Shown in pieces: positions 21,256-31,420 of a stretch of 64,000 nt of DNA. The notes under the pieces were generated by a model. It was not told the origin of the DNA, did not search any database, and was given only the letters and a program-made list of their open reading frames with translations. A program made the position numbers and the translations under genes. Origin of the DNA: Enchytraeus crypticus. Its lineage: Eukaryota > Annelida > Clitellata > Enchytraeida > Enchytraeidae. The stretch spans positions 1 through 64,000 of the forward strand of contig CAJHZI010000518.1 in NCBI GenBank assembly GCA_905160935.1. Reading direction: 5' to 3'. Within the stretch, counting starts at the first letter, position 1. Each line of letters opens with the position of its first letter.

Positions 21256-21865
21256 GGTCGCTTGATAGTAACTGTTGAACTGTTTGTCTAGTTAGGTACA
21301 TGGAACTCAGTAAACGACACTGGTCTACTTATATAAATACCGACGTATAATTAAGAACTGTAGGAATTTAATTGCTTTTGGTTGTGTTTGACATAATTAC
21401 TTTGGTCAATAAATAGACGTAGTATATAAGCAGTCAATTTGTTAATTAATAATCGTCTGTAATGGAAGACGCTGACGTTATATGGCAGAAGGGCTCAGCG
21501 CTAACCCCTGACAGCGCTGAGTCACTCAATCCTATGGGCGATGATACGCCGAGTCGTGGCGAATCGCGGCATTCCTTGCCGATCTCCATGACAGTAGGGG
21601 CCGCTAGGGCCCCCGACTCTCTCTCTCTATATGTCAAGGGAGTATTACTCCGACAGAGCGAGAAGCTTTTCTCGCGCCCGAGGTGGACGCTCCCCGCCTG
21701 CTTACGTCGGCCGCCGACCCTCTCGACAGAGCGGTGCCGTTGCGGCCGACGGCGGTGACGTCGCAGCGGCCGCCGACCGGTGACGGCGACCGCACGCACC
21801 ACATTAATAATAGTTTGTGTAATTTAGTTTTATTTAACGCTAATCGATCTCTAAACGGCTTTAAG
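21256..21865 (+). promoter_or_regulatory. CpG-rich block upstream of THAP-like ATG
   Basis: 21460-21790 is strongly CpG-rich compared with the AT-rich flanks and ends 75 bp before the THAP-like start at 21866. A 98-codon frame at 21462-21758 has low-complexity Arg/Pro/Ser composition and no domain. I read the block as a decayed CpG-rich 5' region, not as a protein. Confidence 0.3.
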
Positions 21866-21948
21866 ATGAAGTATTGTTGCGCATTTGGATGTACAAATGC
21901 GAGTAATCCGGAAGCTACGGCACGAGGAATATCCTTTCATAGCTTGGA
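21866..21948 (+). pseudogene. THAP zinc-finger domain, N-terminal exon (decayed)
   Basis: Begins MKYCCAFGCTN and continues to GISFH. This matches the start of a C2CH THAP DNA-binding domain (first two zinc Cys, then the SFH motif). THAP genes commonly have a phase-2 intron right after SFHR. Here the coding sequence stops matching at CATAG (21948), but the next bases are CT and not GT, so the donor seems lost. Confidence 0.65.
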
Positions 21949-22012
21949 AATCACATTTTATATTAACAATTTATACCAAAAATTAATAGGACTAGTCCTA
22001 CGTTTTTCATAA

Positions 22013-23100
22013 TTTTTTTGTCAAGACTATATAATTATGTGAGTTGGCTTTACTCTATGTAAAGCAAATTAGGCATGTACAAAATTTACCGACATGTTAT
22101 GGACGTATTTTAAGCTATTGTTTGCTATCTTTTAAATGTTATTTTAGGCTACTAGGTAATCCTTGATAACGCCAAAGCTTCCATAAACATTTTGCAGGCA
22201 TGTTTCTTCCAAAACCGTGATCTTAGGCGAATATTCCGATTCGTTGAGCTGGTTTTCTGAAGTTTAGGAGTTGTAGTTTTGGACGTATATTTTTGTTCAT
22301 TGGCTTAGATTTGATTCTGCCTTTATGCAAAGAACTATCATTGATTCGATTCGATGTAAATGCCGTGTAATTTCTTGCAACACTTCAGTCTAATTTTACC
22401 TAGTAAGTAGTTTATCACAATTTAGACTTAGTTATTTTCATTACTGTCGAGTTTTCAGCTAATCCGGTTAATTGTTTGACTTGTTGCTTAAGATTATAAC
22501 AGCTCTAATCAATAAAATGTGAAGATATTGTTCATTTTTATTTTCTATTTGCATATGTAATTGTTTTAATTGTTCTTAGTTATAATGCAGTATGCTACAA
22601 TTACAGTATTACTGCTACTCATATACATGAAACATTCTTTATTATCAGGGCTATTTTGAAGTAGATAAAATATAGAATTGCTTAATTACATGAATGCATA
22701 ACAAATTCAACTATTTAATTTTGATAAGTCATACTTTTGAATTGTTGTCAAAGTTGTATAGTTTTTTCGAACTCAAATAATTATAATAAGTAGGTATTCT
22801 ATATAATTGTATACAACATTACTGTGATGTAATTACAAATTTACGGACTTTGAGAGTTTAATATCTTCATGGTTTATATGTTTAAAATTAATTTAATTGT
22901 TGCTAAGACAAAGTAATTTTAACATTATGTTAAAAATTAGTTAGCCACGTAGGCCTATATTAGCTGCTTTAAAGTAATTATATAATTATATATAATTAAA
23001 GATAAATTACCTAAGAGTACTTATATGTCTCTCTGGGCCTTTTATGTTGACTGAAATGGTGAACTTCTAAATTAAATAAAGTTAAATATTTGTATATTCC
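22013..23100. other. Intron-like AT-rich stretch
   Basis: It separates the two THAP-like exons. No repeats or frames of note. Confidence 0.45.
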
Positions 23101-23130
23101 TTTTGTGGATGTTTATGTTACAGGTTTCCA

Positions 23131-23195
23131 AACAAGCCAGATCTACTGAGGCAGTGGGTTATCAAGGTTCGATGAGTGGAAGGTATACCATTGAG
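23131..23195 (+). pseudogene. THAP domain second exon (decayed)
   Basis: After acceptor TTATGTTACAG the phase-2 frame reads FPNKPDLLRQWVIKVR, the segment that follows SFHR in THAP domains (the invariant Trp is present). The next codon is TGA where Arg (CGA) is usual, which suggests CpG decay. No C-x-x-H half with the last zinc ligands was found. Together with the 21866 exon this is a relic host THAP gene or a domesticated-transposon relic. Confidence 0.6.
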
Positions 23196-23360
23196 TTTAA
23201 TCAGCCAATGTCCTGATGAGGCAAAAACAGATCAAACTACCAGAATTTCTGGAGCTCGGTTAGAAGTACTTATATTTTAAAATACTGCTTTTCTCTATGC
23301 ACTAAATATAAAATTTATTTATTAGCTTACAAAAATATAAAGATTTAGAATTATTAATTA

Positions 23361-23645
23361 CATTCTCCCCATGCTGTGTCCGGCTGGTTTAAAAAATTGA
23401 CCAACCATTGGCTGCACGTGTCGTAGAAGGCAATTAAAGCACTAAGATCCATACCAACGTTAGAAAGGGCATTCGGGTGTTAAGCGGCTAGGCTCCTGAA
23501 GTTGCTGCACAAATTTAAAAGAATGGAAAAGTCTCAAATAGGGGATTGGCTGGTGGTGTGATGTAGGACAGAGAGGATTTGAGACAGTCTATTCGTATCC
23601 CGACCATAGCTAAACTGGGATTTAAGGGAGGATGATGATGATGAT
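23361..23645 (+). mobile_element. GATGAT-tailed dispersed repeat, full length
   Basis: The best copy of the family, about 280 bp: CCCATGCTGTGTCCGGCTGG start, GTTAGAAAGGGCATTCGG, GTGATGTAGGACAGAGAGGA, and a GATGATGATGAT tail. There are no tRNA boxes, so it is probably the 3' end or a non-autonomous derivative of a LINE. Confidence 0.85.
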
Positions 23646-24119
23646 TTCTTACATCTGCTACTCTATTCTTTAATTTCCTTTTTTCTGCATTTCTTTATAT
23701 CAGCTTGATCTCTGTTCTAAAACAACTTGCCATCTTTCTAAAATTAAAATGCGGTTACTTTTGTTGCTTATGGTTTTTACTCAGTTTTGCTCAGTTTAAA
23801 TAATGCCCACAACTACTTGACTGGGCAAAGCAAGTTTTACCTATTCAAATGCACCATCAAGCTAATAATAATAAGCAGAATAGTTACTGTAGATATGGAA
23901 TGGATAGTTTGGCCTATGCAATGGGATAAACTTTTGGAGTCATTGTCGATTAAATTATACTATATAATAGTTTTCGTTTGTGTTAATTGTTCAAGTCTAT
24001 TTTAAGCATTAATTTATTTTTATATTTAATTATTGCAGGAACATAACTAAAGGTATTTACTTCTCGAAAGTGGAAGTATTGATTTCTGTATTTGTCGAGT
24101 ATGAAGAAGAAGCATACAG

Positions 24120-24338
24120 CTGAAAATTACAAGACAGTCTGAAACGCGTCTTAAGGTGGAAGATCGTACATCCCTCAACCAATCCCTCCATCAGCGGAGG
24201 CAGCTCTCCAGGCACTCTTGGGTCTTCGGACCTTGTTTTAAATACAATAACGGAAACTCAGAGTCTTCGCTGGAGCTAACGGAGCAACAAGACGCAGCAC
24301 TACTAGATGATGAGGATGAAAGCATGAGGAGGGAGGAG
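24120..24338 (+). CDS. Unidentified candidate coding exon
   Basis: The frame containing RTSLNQSLHQRRQLSRHSWV and SESSLELTEQQDAALLDDED stays open to a plausible donor GAG/GTACCT at 24338. Composition is near 50 percent GC and the Gln/Glu/Asp-rich tail looks like disordered coding sequence. I recognise no family. The upstream boundary is unknown, and an acceptor at 24039 (TTATTGCAG) is one possibility. Confidence 0.35.
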
Positions 24339-24760
24339 GTACCTATAAGGGGGATATGATCTTATCTGTGAGCGACAATACAAGGTTTAATAGAGAGGCG
24401 TGTGAAGAGGCGAGAAATAGCGAGATTAAGTTACGTAATGAGTCAAATTATTTTAACAACAATCAATCAATTTTTCACACAGCACACCATCTAGTTCTAA
24501 ACCATTCGCGTGTCTGTCTCAGGCCAAACTGAAACTGAAACTGAAATCAGAGGAACAAGAACGGGACCCTAAAGATGTCGTATCATAGAACTCTACTCTC
24601 AAAGATACTCAGACTGGTTCACCTAAGTCGCCGCCAGGTGGTCGGTCACGTGACAAGCCCTCCATTCAGCCTGCCAGCAGCTTCCAGCTCGTCGTGGAGT
24701 CCTGGTGCGCAGCCAAGGACGCTCGTAATGCCTCTCTCTCTCTTCACCCACTCCAAACAG

Positions 24761-25016
24761 AACAGAGGACCAAAACGGTGCCAGTCCTCAGAGAGCGTTC
24801 CCGAGACAGCCGAGCAGTGTGAGGAGGACGAGGCACTGGGTGGAGCTGGGTCTCTTCTTCTCCGAGACTGTGTCCAGGGTGGACCCAGTACGTACAAAGA
24901 GGTCCAGTCTGGGAGCCAGGCCTCTGCGCCCCACCTCTGAGAGAGCCAAGAGAGATGCGTTCATACACAGGCACAATCTGACTGAGATCAGCTCAGAGCG
25001 TACTGATAGCTACTGA
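24761..25016 (+). CDS. Unidentified candidate terminal coding exon
   Basis: A long CT-rich tract and ACTCCAAACAG form a strong acceptor ending at 24760. The phase-2 frame then reads TEDQNGASPQRAFPRQPSSV, WVELGLFFSETVSRVDPVRT and PLRPTSERAKRDAFIHRHNL, ending ERTDSY and TGA at 25014-25016. Arg/Ser-rich with varied third positions, it looks like a genuine C-terminus, but I cannot name the family. It may belong with the candidate exon at 24120. Two other frames are also open over part of it, which lowers confidence. Confidence 0.4.
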
Positions 25017-25357
25017 TCTTATCAGTGCCTAGATGATAGCTACTTATAATTATCATTATCTAGATTAGATAAGCCCAGGACGTGTTGAATAATTTATATT
25101 AATAATTATTTCACATCTGGTCTTGGTCACGTTAGCATCAGTTTAATATTTTGAATTTAATATTTTGAGGTTTGATTCCATTAGCGGACTCATGTGAATG
25201 TCGCTAAATCAATGAACAATCTATCTGGATCGAGTCCTTATGGCTTTTCCTACATGTTCTAGTAGAAGCAAAACACGTGATTGTAGAAACGAAGAGTCAC
25301 TATGTCTATGTTACCATTCTAATTGGCTGTGAGTTTTCTGTGTGCCCTGTGAATGTT

Positions 25358-25420
25358 TCATCATCATCATCTTCCCTTGAATCCCAGTTTAACTAGGGTC
25401 GAGATACGAATAAACATGAT
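25358..25420 (-). mobile_element. GATGAT-tailed repeat, 3' fragment
   Basis: Minus-strand AAACTGGGATTCAAGGGAAG with GATGAT repeats. It is truncated after about 60 bp. Confidence 0.8.
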
Positions 25421-25479
25421 TTACTCTATGAATATTTTTGCAATTTTTTAAACGAATGCTATGAATTCGTTGTCTGTTA

Positions 25480-25765
25480 TGAAGTCATTATGCCTTTGCT
25501 TTCCTATGAGCAGTTCCATAGGCAGTTGAAGACCTATATTTTCCATCTCTCTTTTCCATCCAGTGTCCACGAGTTGCGGCCAGCGCCTAAACCTCCTTTT
25601 CTTTAATTCCCTTTACTTTGGACTGATCTTCTGGATTTTGGAATTTGCACTGTTTTTGGACCTTTCATTTTGCTTGCCGACTTGATTTTGACTCCATAGT
25701 GCTCGGTGTTGTCATTGAAGACTGTAGCACTCTAATTGCTGTTATTATTATGTCTAAGCTCAAGC
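25480..25765 (+). mobile_element. LINE 3' end (CR1/L2-like), 5'-truncated
   Basis: It encodes YEQFHRQLKTYIFHLSF, a usual C-terminal ending of CR1/L2-type RT proteins, then a ~140-bp 3' tail (GGATTTTGGAATTTGCAC, TCATTGAAGACTGTAGCAC). The tail recurs at 46785-46925. Confidence 0.65.
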
Positions 25766-26755
25766 AGCAACGTCAAATATTATTGCGGCATCATTTTGAT
25801 AATTCCTCAGTATTAATGCTAAATCACTGTAATTCGCTGAGTATAAATTTGTGGCGTGTATATATTTAAATTTTTCCTAATTATTAAATATTAACCATAA
25901 TTACAGATCTGTCATCTGACCACTTTAAATTTGGCATATTTCTCATTTCCAATTAAACACTTTCCTATATAATAACTTTTTTATTTATCTATTTCTATTA
26001 ATGAGGTAATCCCTTCACAAATGGCAATGCCTTATCCACGCCTTAATGTTGCTTATAACTTGGTAATAATATGGCTTCGGAAGTGGTTTCCCATGGACTT
26101 CCTCAGTTAATAAAACTATGTTGGAATAACTAGAATTTTGTTTTGTCTACTGGAAAGTTGTGCAAACTTATATTTAAAATTCAAGAATCACAAAATGCTT
26201 ATTTGATGGTGCTATTTTATGTACTACAAATGTAAAAGTCATAACTTGTTCGACATTGGTATTTGTTGTATTATAATTATGTATGTTTTTTAATATTTTC
26301 CATCATTGATGCGATTACATCCTTATCCTAACTATGATGTAGCCTTTAGCTTGCAAGAAATTTGGCTTATGAAGTGGTTTGCCTTTGCTTTCCTCAGTTT
26401 CTGCCTAGTTGCTTCTTATAACACTTCAAGATTACACTTGTTTTATTCTTCAGTGACCCAGAACATCTTACTCTCTGATCAGCACGGTTCGGATTAGAAT
26501 AGAATAGAAAATATGTTTATTTTTTCAGCAAAGTCACAAAATGCATGATCGACATACAATGCCTCAACAGCAATTACTTCATCTATAGCGAGAAAAATTT
26601 GGTCGTCAGTGAAGATACTTATCTAGCTGATTACCGTGATAATTATACTACTTACAGTTCTTAATAAAGATAGTATTAGTTCACAGTTCATAATACATAT
26701 AAAGTTGAACTTATAATCTACATGTATAAGCAGAGAGCAAAATGACTAATAAAAT
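25766..26755. other. Intergenic AT-rich stretch
   Basis: No supported gene or repeat. Confidence 0.5.
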
Positions 26756-26761
26756 AATGAA

Positions 26762-26858
26762 AACGCACAATAAGAATGCAGTTTGAACCCACGAGGATTA
26801 AATTCACCTCGGGATATGTCATTTAAAACTTCATGACATTACACCTGCGCTATGAAAA
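26762..26858 (-). mobile_element. SINE family 2, head fragment
   Basis: The reverse complement of the tRNA-like head of the 11281 copy (TCATGACATTACACCTGCGC region), ending at an (AT)n run. Confidence 0.75.
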
Positions 26859-26862
26859 CATT

Positions 26863-26865
<3 letters not shown>

Positions 26866-26942
<77 letters not shown>

Positions 26943-26946
26943 GTAT
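26866..26946. repeat. (AT)n/(GTAT)n microsatellite
   Basis: Perfect AT dinucleotides followed by four GTAT units. Confidence 0.95.
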
Positions 26947-27374
26947 ATTTCTTTTCTACACTTCCATTTGATTGAAAGAAGATATTTACAGAAGTAAGAG
27001 AAAAGCTTTTAAAATTACAAATTTCACACAATTCTTTCATAAAATTTCGATGCTACTGCATGTAAATGAAGCCAGGACAATACATACTTAAGATGAATAT
27101 TAATAAGTTTTCTATAATGTATAGCAGAAATTTTATGTATACATTTCAATTTCTGACAGCTCGGCCGGGAATCAAACGTAGGGGCTTTATAATACACAGC
27201 AGAACTTGTCATGTCAAGTTTCACTATTGTAACTGACCACTCAACACAGTGTGCTGTTTGAAAATTCTAAGAAATAATATGTTGCAGTTATAAAAGAAAG
27301 CTACATGCTTAAAGAGATTTCGGCTATCAAGATTAAAGTAAACACGCATAATAGTAAAATGATCAACTACGTTG

Positions 27375-27520
27375 ATATCTATCACTTTTAACACCATATG
27401 TCTAATCTGTTAGGCAATTTAATCCATTTTCCGTATAAACAGTCAAGTGAATGTCCGAGATTTTACTCTCAGATCAGCGCGGCTGGGATTCGAACCCACG
27501 AGGGTTCAATTCACCAGGAA
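27375..27520 (-). mobile_element. SINE family 2
   Basis: Minus-strand copy with GGGTTCGAATCCCAGCCGCG (B box) and the conserved TGAGAGTAAAATCTCGGACA body. Confidence 0.85.
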
Positions 27521-28050
27521 ATAGAGCGAGCAATTTAAATAATTTAAACATACAAGACAGAGCGAGAAATTTAAGTAATTTAAACATATAAGACAACAAA
27601 CAAGTCTGCTGTCAAGTGATTTTTGTTCATCCTAATAATCAGACAGATCATATATGTGTTGGTAAAGTATTTCATTTCAGTTGAAAAACTTTAAAATTAG
27701 TTAACAACTTCATTTTTATGCCTTTAAATAACTATCAACTGATATTGTTTTCCACTGGTGATCATCACCATGGTGATGCAATACAAAATTGGTTGTTGGC
27801 ATCTGTGCAAGTCTTGAATTCAGTGTTTACAATAGAGAGGTTTCATGGACACGTCATTTTTTGTTTACATTACAAAGCCGCCATTATGATGCAGAAAACT
27901 CTATATGATACACGGCTATACATGTATCTTTAAGAAGTTTGTCATCTTAATTTGGTATAAAATTGTGTCTGGCATATGGACATGGGCTCTTTCTTACAGG
28001 TTAATGAACTGGTAATGCACATGATGGTTCTTGAAAGCTTTGTTACACGT

Positions 28051-28130
28051 AATTTCAGCATTTCTGCCATTTCTGCCAATTAGTGCATGGGACAGGCTAA
28101 TTGGCAGAAATGGCAGAAATAGCAGAAATT
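28051..28130. repeat. Perfect 24-bp inverted repeat (hairpin)
   Basis: Arms 28060-28083 (ATTTCTGCCATTTCTGCC...) and 28097-28120 are exact reverse complements around a 13-nt loop. Pairing extends another ~9 bp with one bulge. The CTGCCATTT core recurs at 28299-28316. Confidence 0.9.
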
Positions 28131-28944
28131 TGGACTCCATGAGTGGAATTAAGGAAAAGGGAACAAAAATCTGTCCTCACGATGTACGTGTTTCTGTTTT
28201 ATTTTGTACTTATGTATTTAATTAGCAATCGAAATATAAGATAGGCCTATTGTTGGCAAGCTTTAATGGTTTGATGAAATTAGTAATTGCAAAACTTCTG
28301 CCATTTCTGCCATTTCCGTAATTCAGATTAAGGTCAAATTTCTCAAAACAGAGTCAAATTATTGAAATATACATAGATCTGTACACAAAAAAATATTGAA
28401 AGTTTTGGCCTTTTGCACTAGCCTATAGTTTAAGACTTAAGGTTTGTATTTGAATCCTTTACAGTCTTTGTGTATTGAAGCATTAAACTACGACTAGACT
28501 AGTCTAACAGGTCATCAAGACTTACTGAACGAGTATAATTAATTTAAGTTAAGTCTTCAACTATAGAATCCAGCTACATAACGAATCTACAAAGCACGGC
28601 GTACCGGTAAGATCGGAGCTCATATATTTCATACGTAAGTTCAAATAACTTCATGAGGCACATAGGTACACTGTCTGTGTATATTACTAATAAATCGTGT
28701 GCATTTTTAAAAATTGCAATATACGTACATAGAAATTTTATTTTTTCTATGCATATATATCTATACATACGTAATGCTAAAAATCAACAAACGTAATCCA
28801 ATATGGATGCCAATGCCGGCAGGTGTCTAAAAGTGGGCGCGGCTAACAGCTGTGAAAGTCATCTATTGTTGAGATAGCCTTTGCCACTTCTATTGTTTTT
28901 CTATATTCTATGCTTATATGCAACTAAAAGAATTTCAAAAATAA

Positions 28945-29097
28945 TAAAAGGTCGCGCTGATCTGAGAGTAAAATCTCGGACATTCACTGGACTGGTTATA
29001 CGGAAAATGGTCTAAATTGACTAACGGATTAAACATGTGGTTTTAAAAGTGATAGATATCAACATAGTTGATTATTCACTATATTGCGTGGTTACTT
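28945..29097 (+). mobile_element. SINE family 2, body fragment
   Basis: Starts at GCGCTGATCTGAGAGTAAAA and continues through GGTTATACGGAAAATGGTCT, nearly identical to the 11281 copy but without the tRNA-like head. Confidence 0.85.
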
Positions 29098-30779
29098 TAA
29101 AATAATTTTTGTAAACCCACAAAACAAGGATAAAAGTAGGCTAAAATTTAAATTGAATGCGTATAGGATATTTGTAGCAGTCCGCCAATTATGCCGTACG
29201 GTACTATTGGGCCTCAACCAATGGAGTAACTTCGTTCAAACACATGACTACTATAATTTTTAATGCAATGATGACTGAGATAACCATTAGATATCGACCT
29301 GATTTAAAGACAACAACAACAACATCTTTAACAATCTTTAAACATTTTCCTCCCATAAAATATCTTTAATGTTACTTCTAGCTATAGTCATATCCACATA
29401 CCTCAGACATTACTAGATAAGACTTCTTTGAACCAAATAAAAATTAGGATATGAAAAATGTCAAGTACAATGAGAACAGGTCGCAATTTAATGATTTTGC
29501 CTGATTAACTTGATTAAACGAGACAAATGCAGTAAATAATTAATTCTGATATTTACTAATGTACATATTTTGAAGTGGAATTAATTAAAGCGACATTTGA
29601 CAAGCTTCTTTCAGAGGCCTCCGGCGTGTATTTTAATTCCTATGTTATGTGTATATTTAACTAAATTTGTGTTTATAAAGTCGTAATGTAATGTTTTATG
29701 AATTAGACTGAGTGAAATATTAAACACCACATCGTATCTGGCATATCCTTAATAAGTTAATAATATTTATCAAATTTTTACAGCTGATATCGCAGTCATG
29801 TTGAGTTAGCCAACACTGGCCACAAATCTAACATCTTTTATTCCATCCTTAATTGGCTCTCTCTAGGAAAACATCAATGTATCTCTATGCAAAAAGCAAG
29901 GTAAAAAAATCCGGATATCTCTGTGGCCACACAGTGCTACTGTCGTCCATGACAAAATCGAGCACTGTTGAGACAAATCCTAACCGGTTAGCAAAAAGTA
30001 AATCCAAATGCTGCTAATTTTCAAGATTCAGAAAATCAGTATAACGATACATTTTCACATTTCCTGAGAAAAATTGTTTCTGAAGGAAATAATTACTTAT
30101 ATACATTATATTACAAAATTTGCAATCCTATTTTTATATTTTAGTACTACCATTATTTTAGTATTATCATCTATGAAAATACTCTAATAGCTACAGGGTA
30201 GCTAACATATATGACATCAATTATAAGCAATTCATTGGGATACATTGAGAGGGATACTTACAGGATATACTACCATACTTATTTTGTAGAACAACAATGT
30301 GACAATGAAATTGAGGTTAGAGCTCTTAAGTTTTGATTGTTACTTGTACATAACTCATATTTCTTGATTACTTTAATTCCTTGATTACTTCGAAGCTTTG
30401 AAGCACTCTAGTAGATGTGAAACGTATAGCAGTATTCTAGGATGTTTTGCATTAACATCGCGAAGAATGGAAAAAGATGAGATTTATCGTAACTAACAAA
30501 TGGATGTGAATTTACTGATAAATAGTCTAATCGATAAAAGGGATAGTTTGCTAGTAATTTAAATGGTGTTGAAGTATAAAATTAAAATGTTAGGTACTAT
30601 TGAGATCTATTGAGATCTGTTGCTTAGAACTGTGTTAATAATGTCTTGTCCATAGCCACATTAAAATATATCTTGAAACATATTAAAGATATTTTATTTC
30701 CAAAAAGGCCATATCATTTAATATGAATTATTTTTATGTAATATTTTATAATAGCATATATTATGTGTACACACACTTA

Positions 30780-30781
<2 letters not shown>
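29098..30781. other. Upstream region of MGAT2, nothing recognised
   Basis: AT-rich, with no frame over 60 codons and no identifiable repeat. Confidence 0.5.

Positions 30782-30782
<1 letters not shown>

Positions 30783-30839
<57 letters not shown>
30783..30839. repeat. (TA)n microsatellite
   Basis: Perfect dinucleotide run about 140 bp upstream of the MGAT2 start codon. Confidence 0.95.
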
Positions 30840-30842
<3 letters not shown>

Positions 30843-30921
30843 ACTGAATACATGATGGCACATTTATTGTATTTTGTTTGATTGTTCTTAAATACAGATA
30901 TTTTAGATAAAATCATTTCAG

Positions 30922-30980
30922 ATGTATTTAAATATAAATTCGATAAGTTACGACAGTTGATGTTGATACTCGCTATCTAA
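30922..30980 (+). promoter_or_regulatory. Two short upstream ORFs before MGAT2 ATG
   Basis: ATG at 30922 opens 12 codons ending TGA at 30958-30960. That stop overlaps the next ATG (30960-30962), which opens six codons ending TAA at 30978-30980, two bases before the MGAT2 ATG. They matter only if this stretch is in the mRNA. ATCATTTCAG just before 30922 could be a 5' UTR acceptor. Confidence 0.4.
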
Positions 30981-30982
30981 TC

Positions 30983-31420
30983 ATGAGGACTACACCGAAG
31001 AAATTTGTTAAGGCTATATTCATCGTGTCAACCCTATTCTTTGTATTAGTGAATATAAACTTCTTATTTAGCGACGATGAGGATAAACTCAACTCTGAAG
31101 AGTACAGACCAATTAGGAGCTGGTTGAGCGAGAACACAACATTGAAGCTCGATGGTTTTGATATCAGATCTCATGGAGAGAACGACGTTCAGTTTGTGTT
31201 CAACAAGGATGAGTTGCTGAATCGACTGAACGAGGTTCGCCACTCCGCACTCAATGGATCTCTCAATCATTCTAGCGCTGAATCATTCCATCTTCCTCGC
31301 CAGGCCAACCTCTCTGAGATCATGAGGATCTCGTGGGACTTAAATCGACGTCAGCTCATTCGTAATCTCGACAAGTTCGACGTGGTCGCTAGTGCTGCTA
31401 CCATCGTTATCGTTGTGCAG
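30983..31420 (+). CDS. MGAT2: MGAT2 exon 1: cytoplasmic tail, signal anchor, stem
   Basis: Residues 1-146. A short basic tail (MRTTPKK), a hydrophobic anchor, an acidic stem ([10 protein letters not shown]) with sequons NTT, NGS, NHS and NLS, then the first catalytic strand TIVIVVQ. The donor CAG/GTAAGG is strong, phase 0. Confidence 0.95.

Noticed and set aside
20909-21301. Cys-Arg-Thr repeat protein (minus) or Arg-Gln-Val repeat (plus)
   Set aside because: 9-bp GC-rich repeat opens all phases; both strands are equally open and no domain is visible.
21935-21948. U12-type AT-AC donor (ATATCCTTT) in the THAP exon
   Set aside because: The motif coincides with codons for the conserved ISF of the THAP domain, and the downstream exon starts after a standard AG acceptor without repeating those residues.
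25645-25869. 74-codon open frame
   Set aside because: Overlaps the LINE 3' tail that recurs at 46785-46925; not conserved as a frame there.
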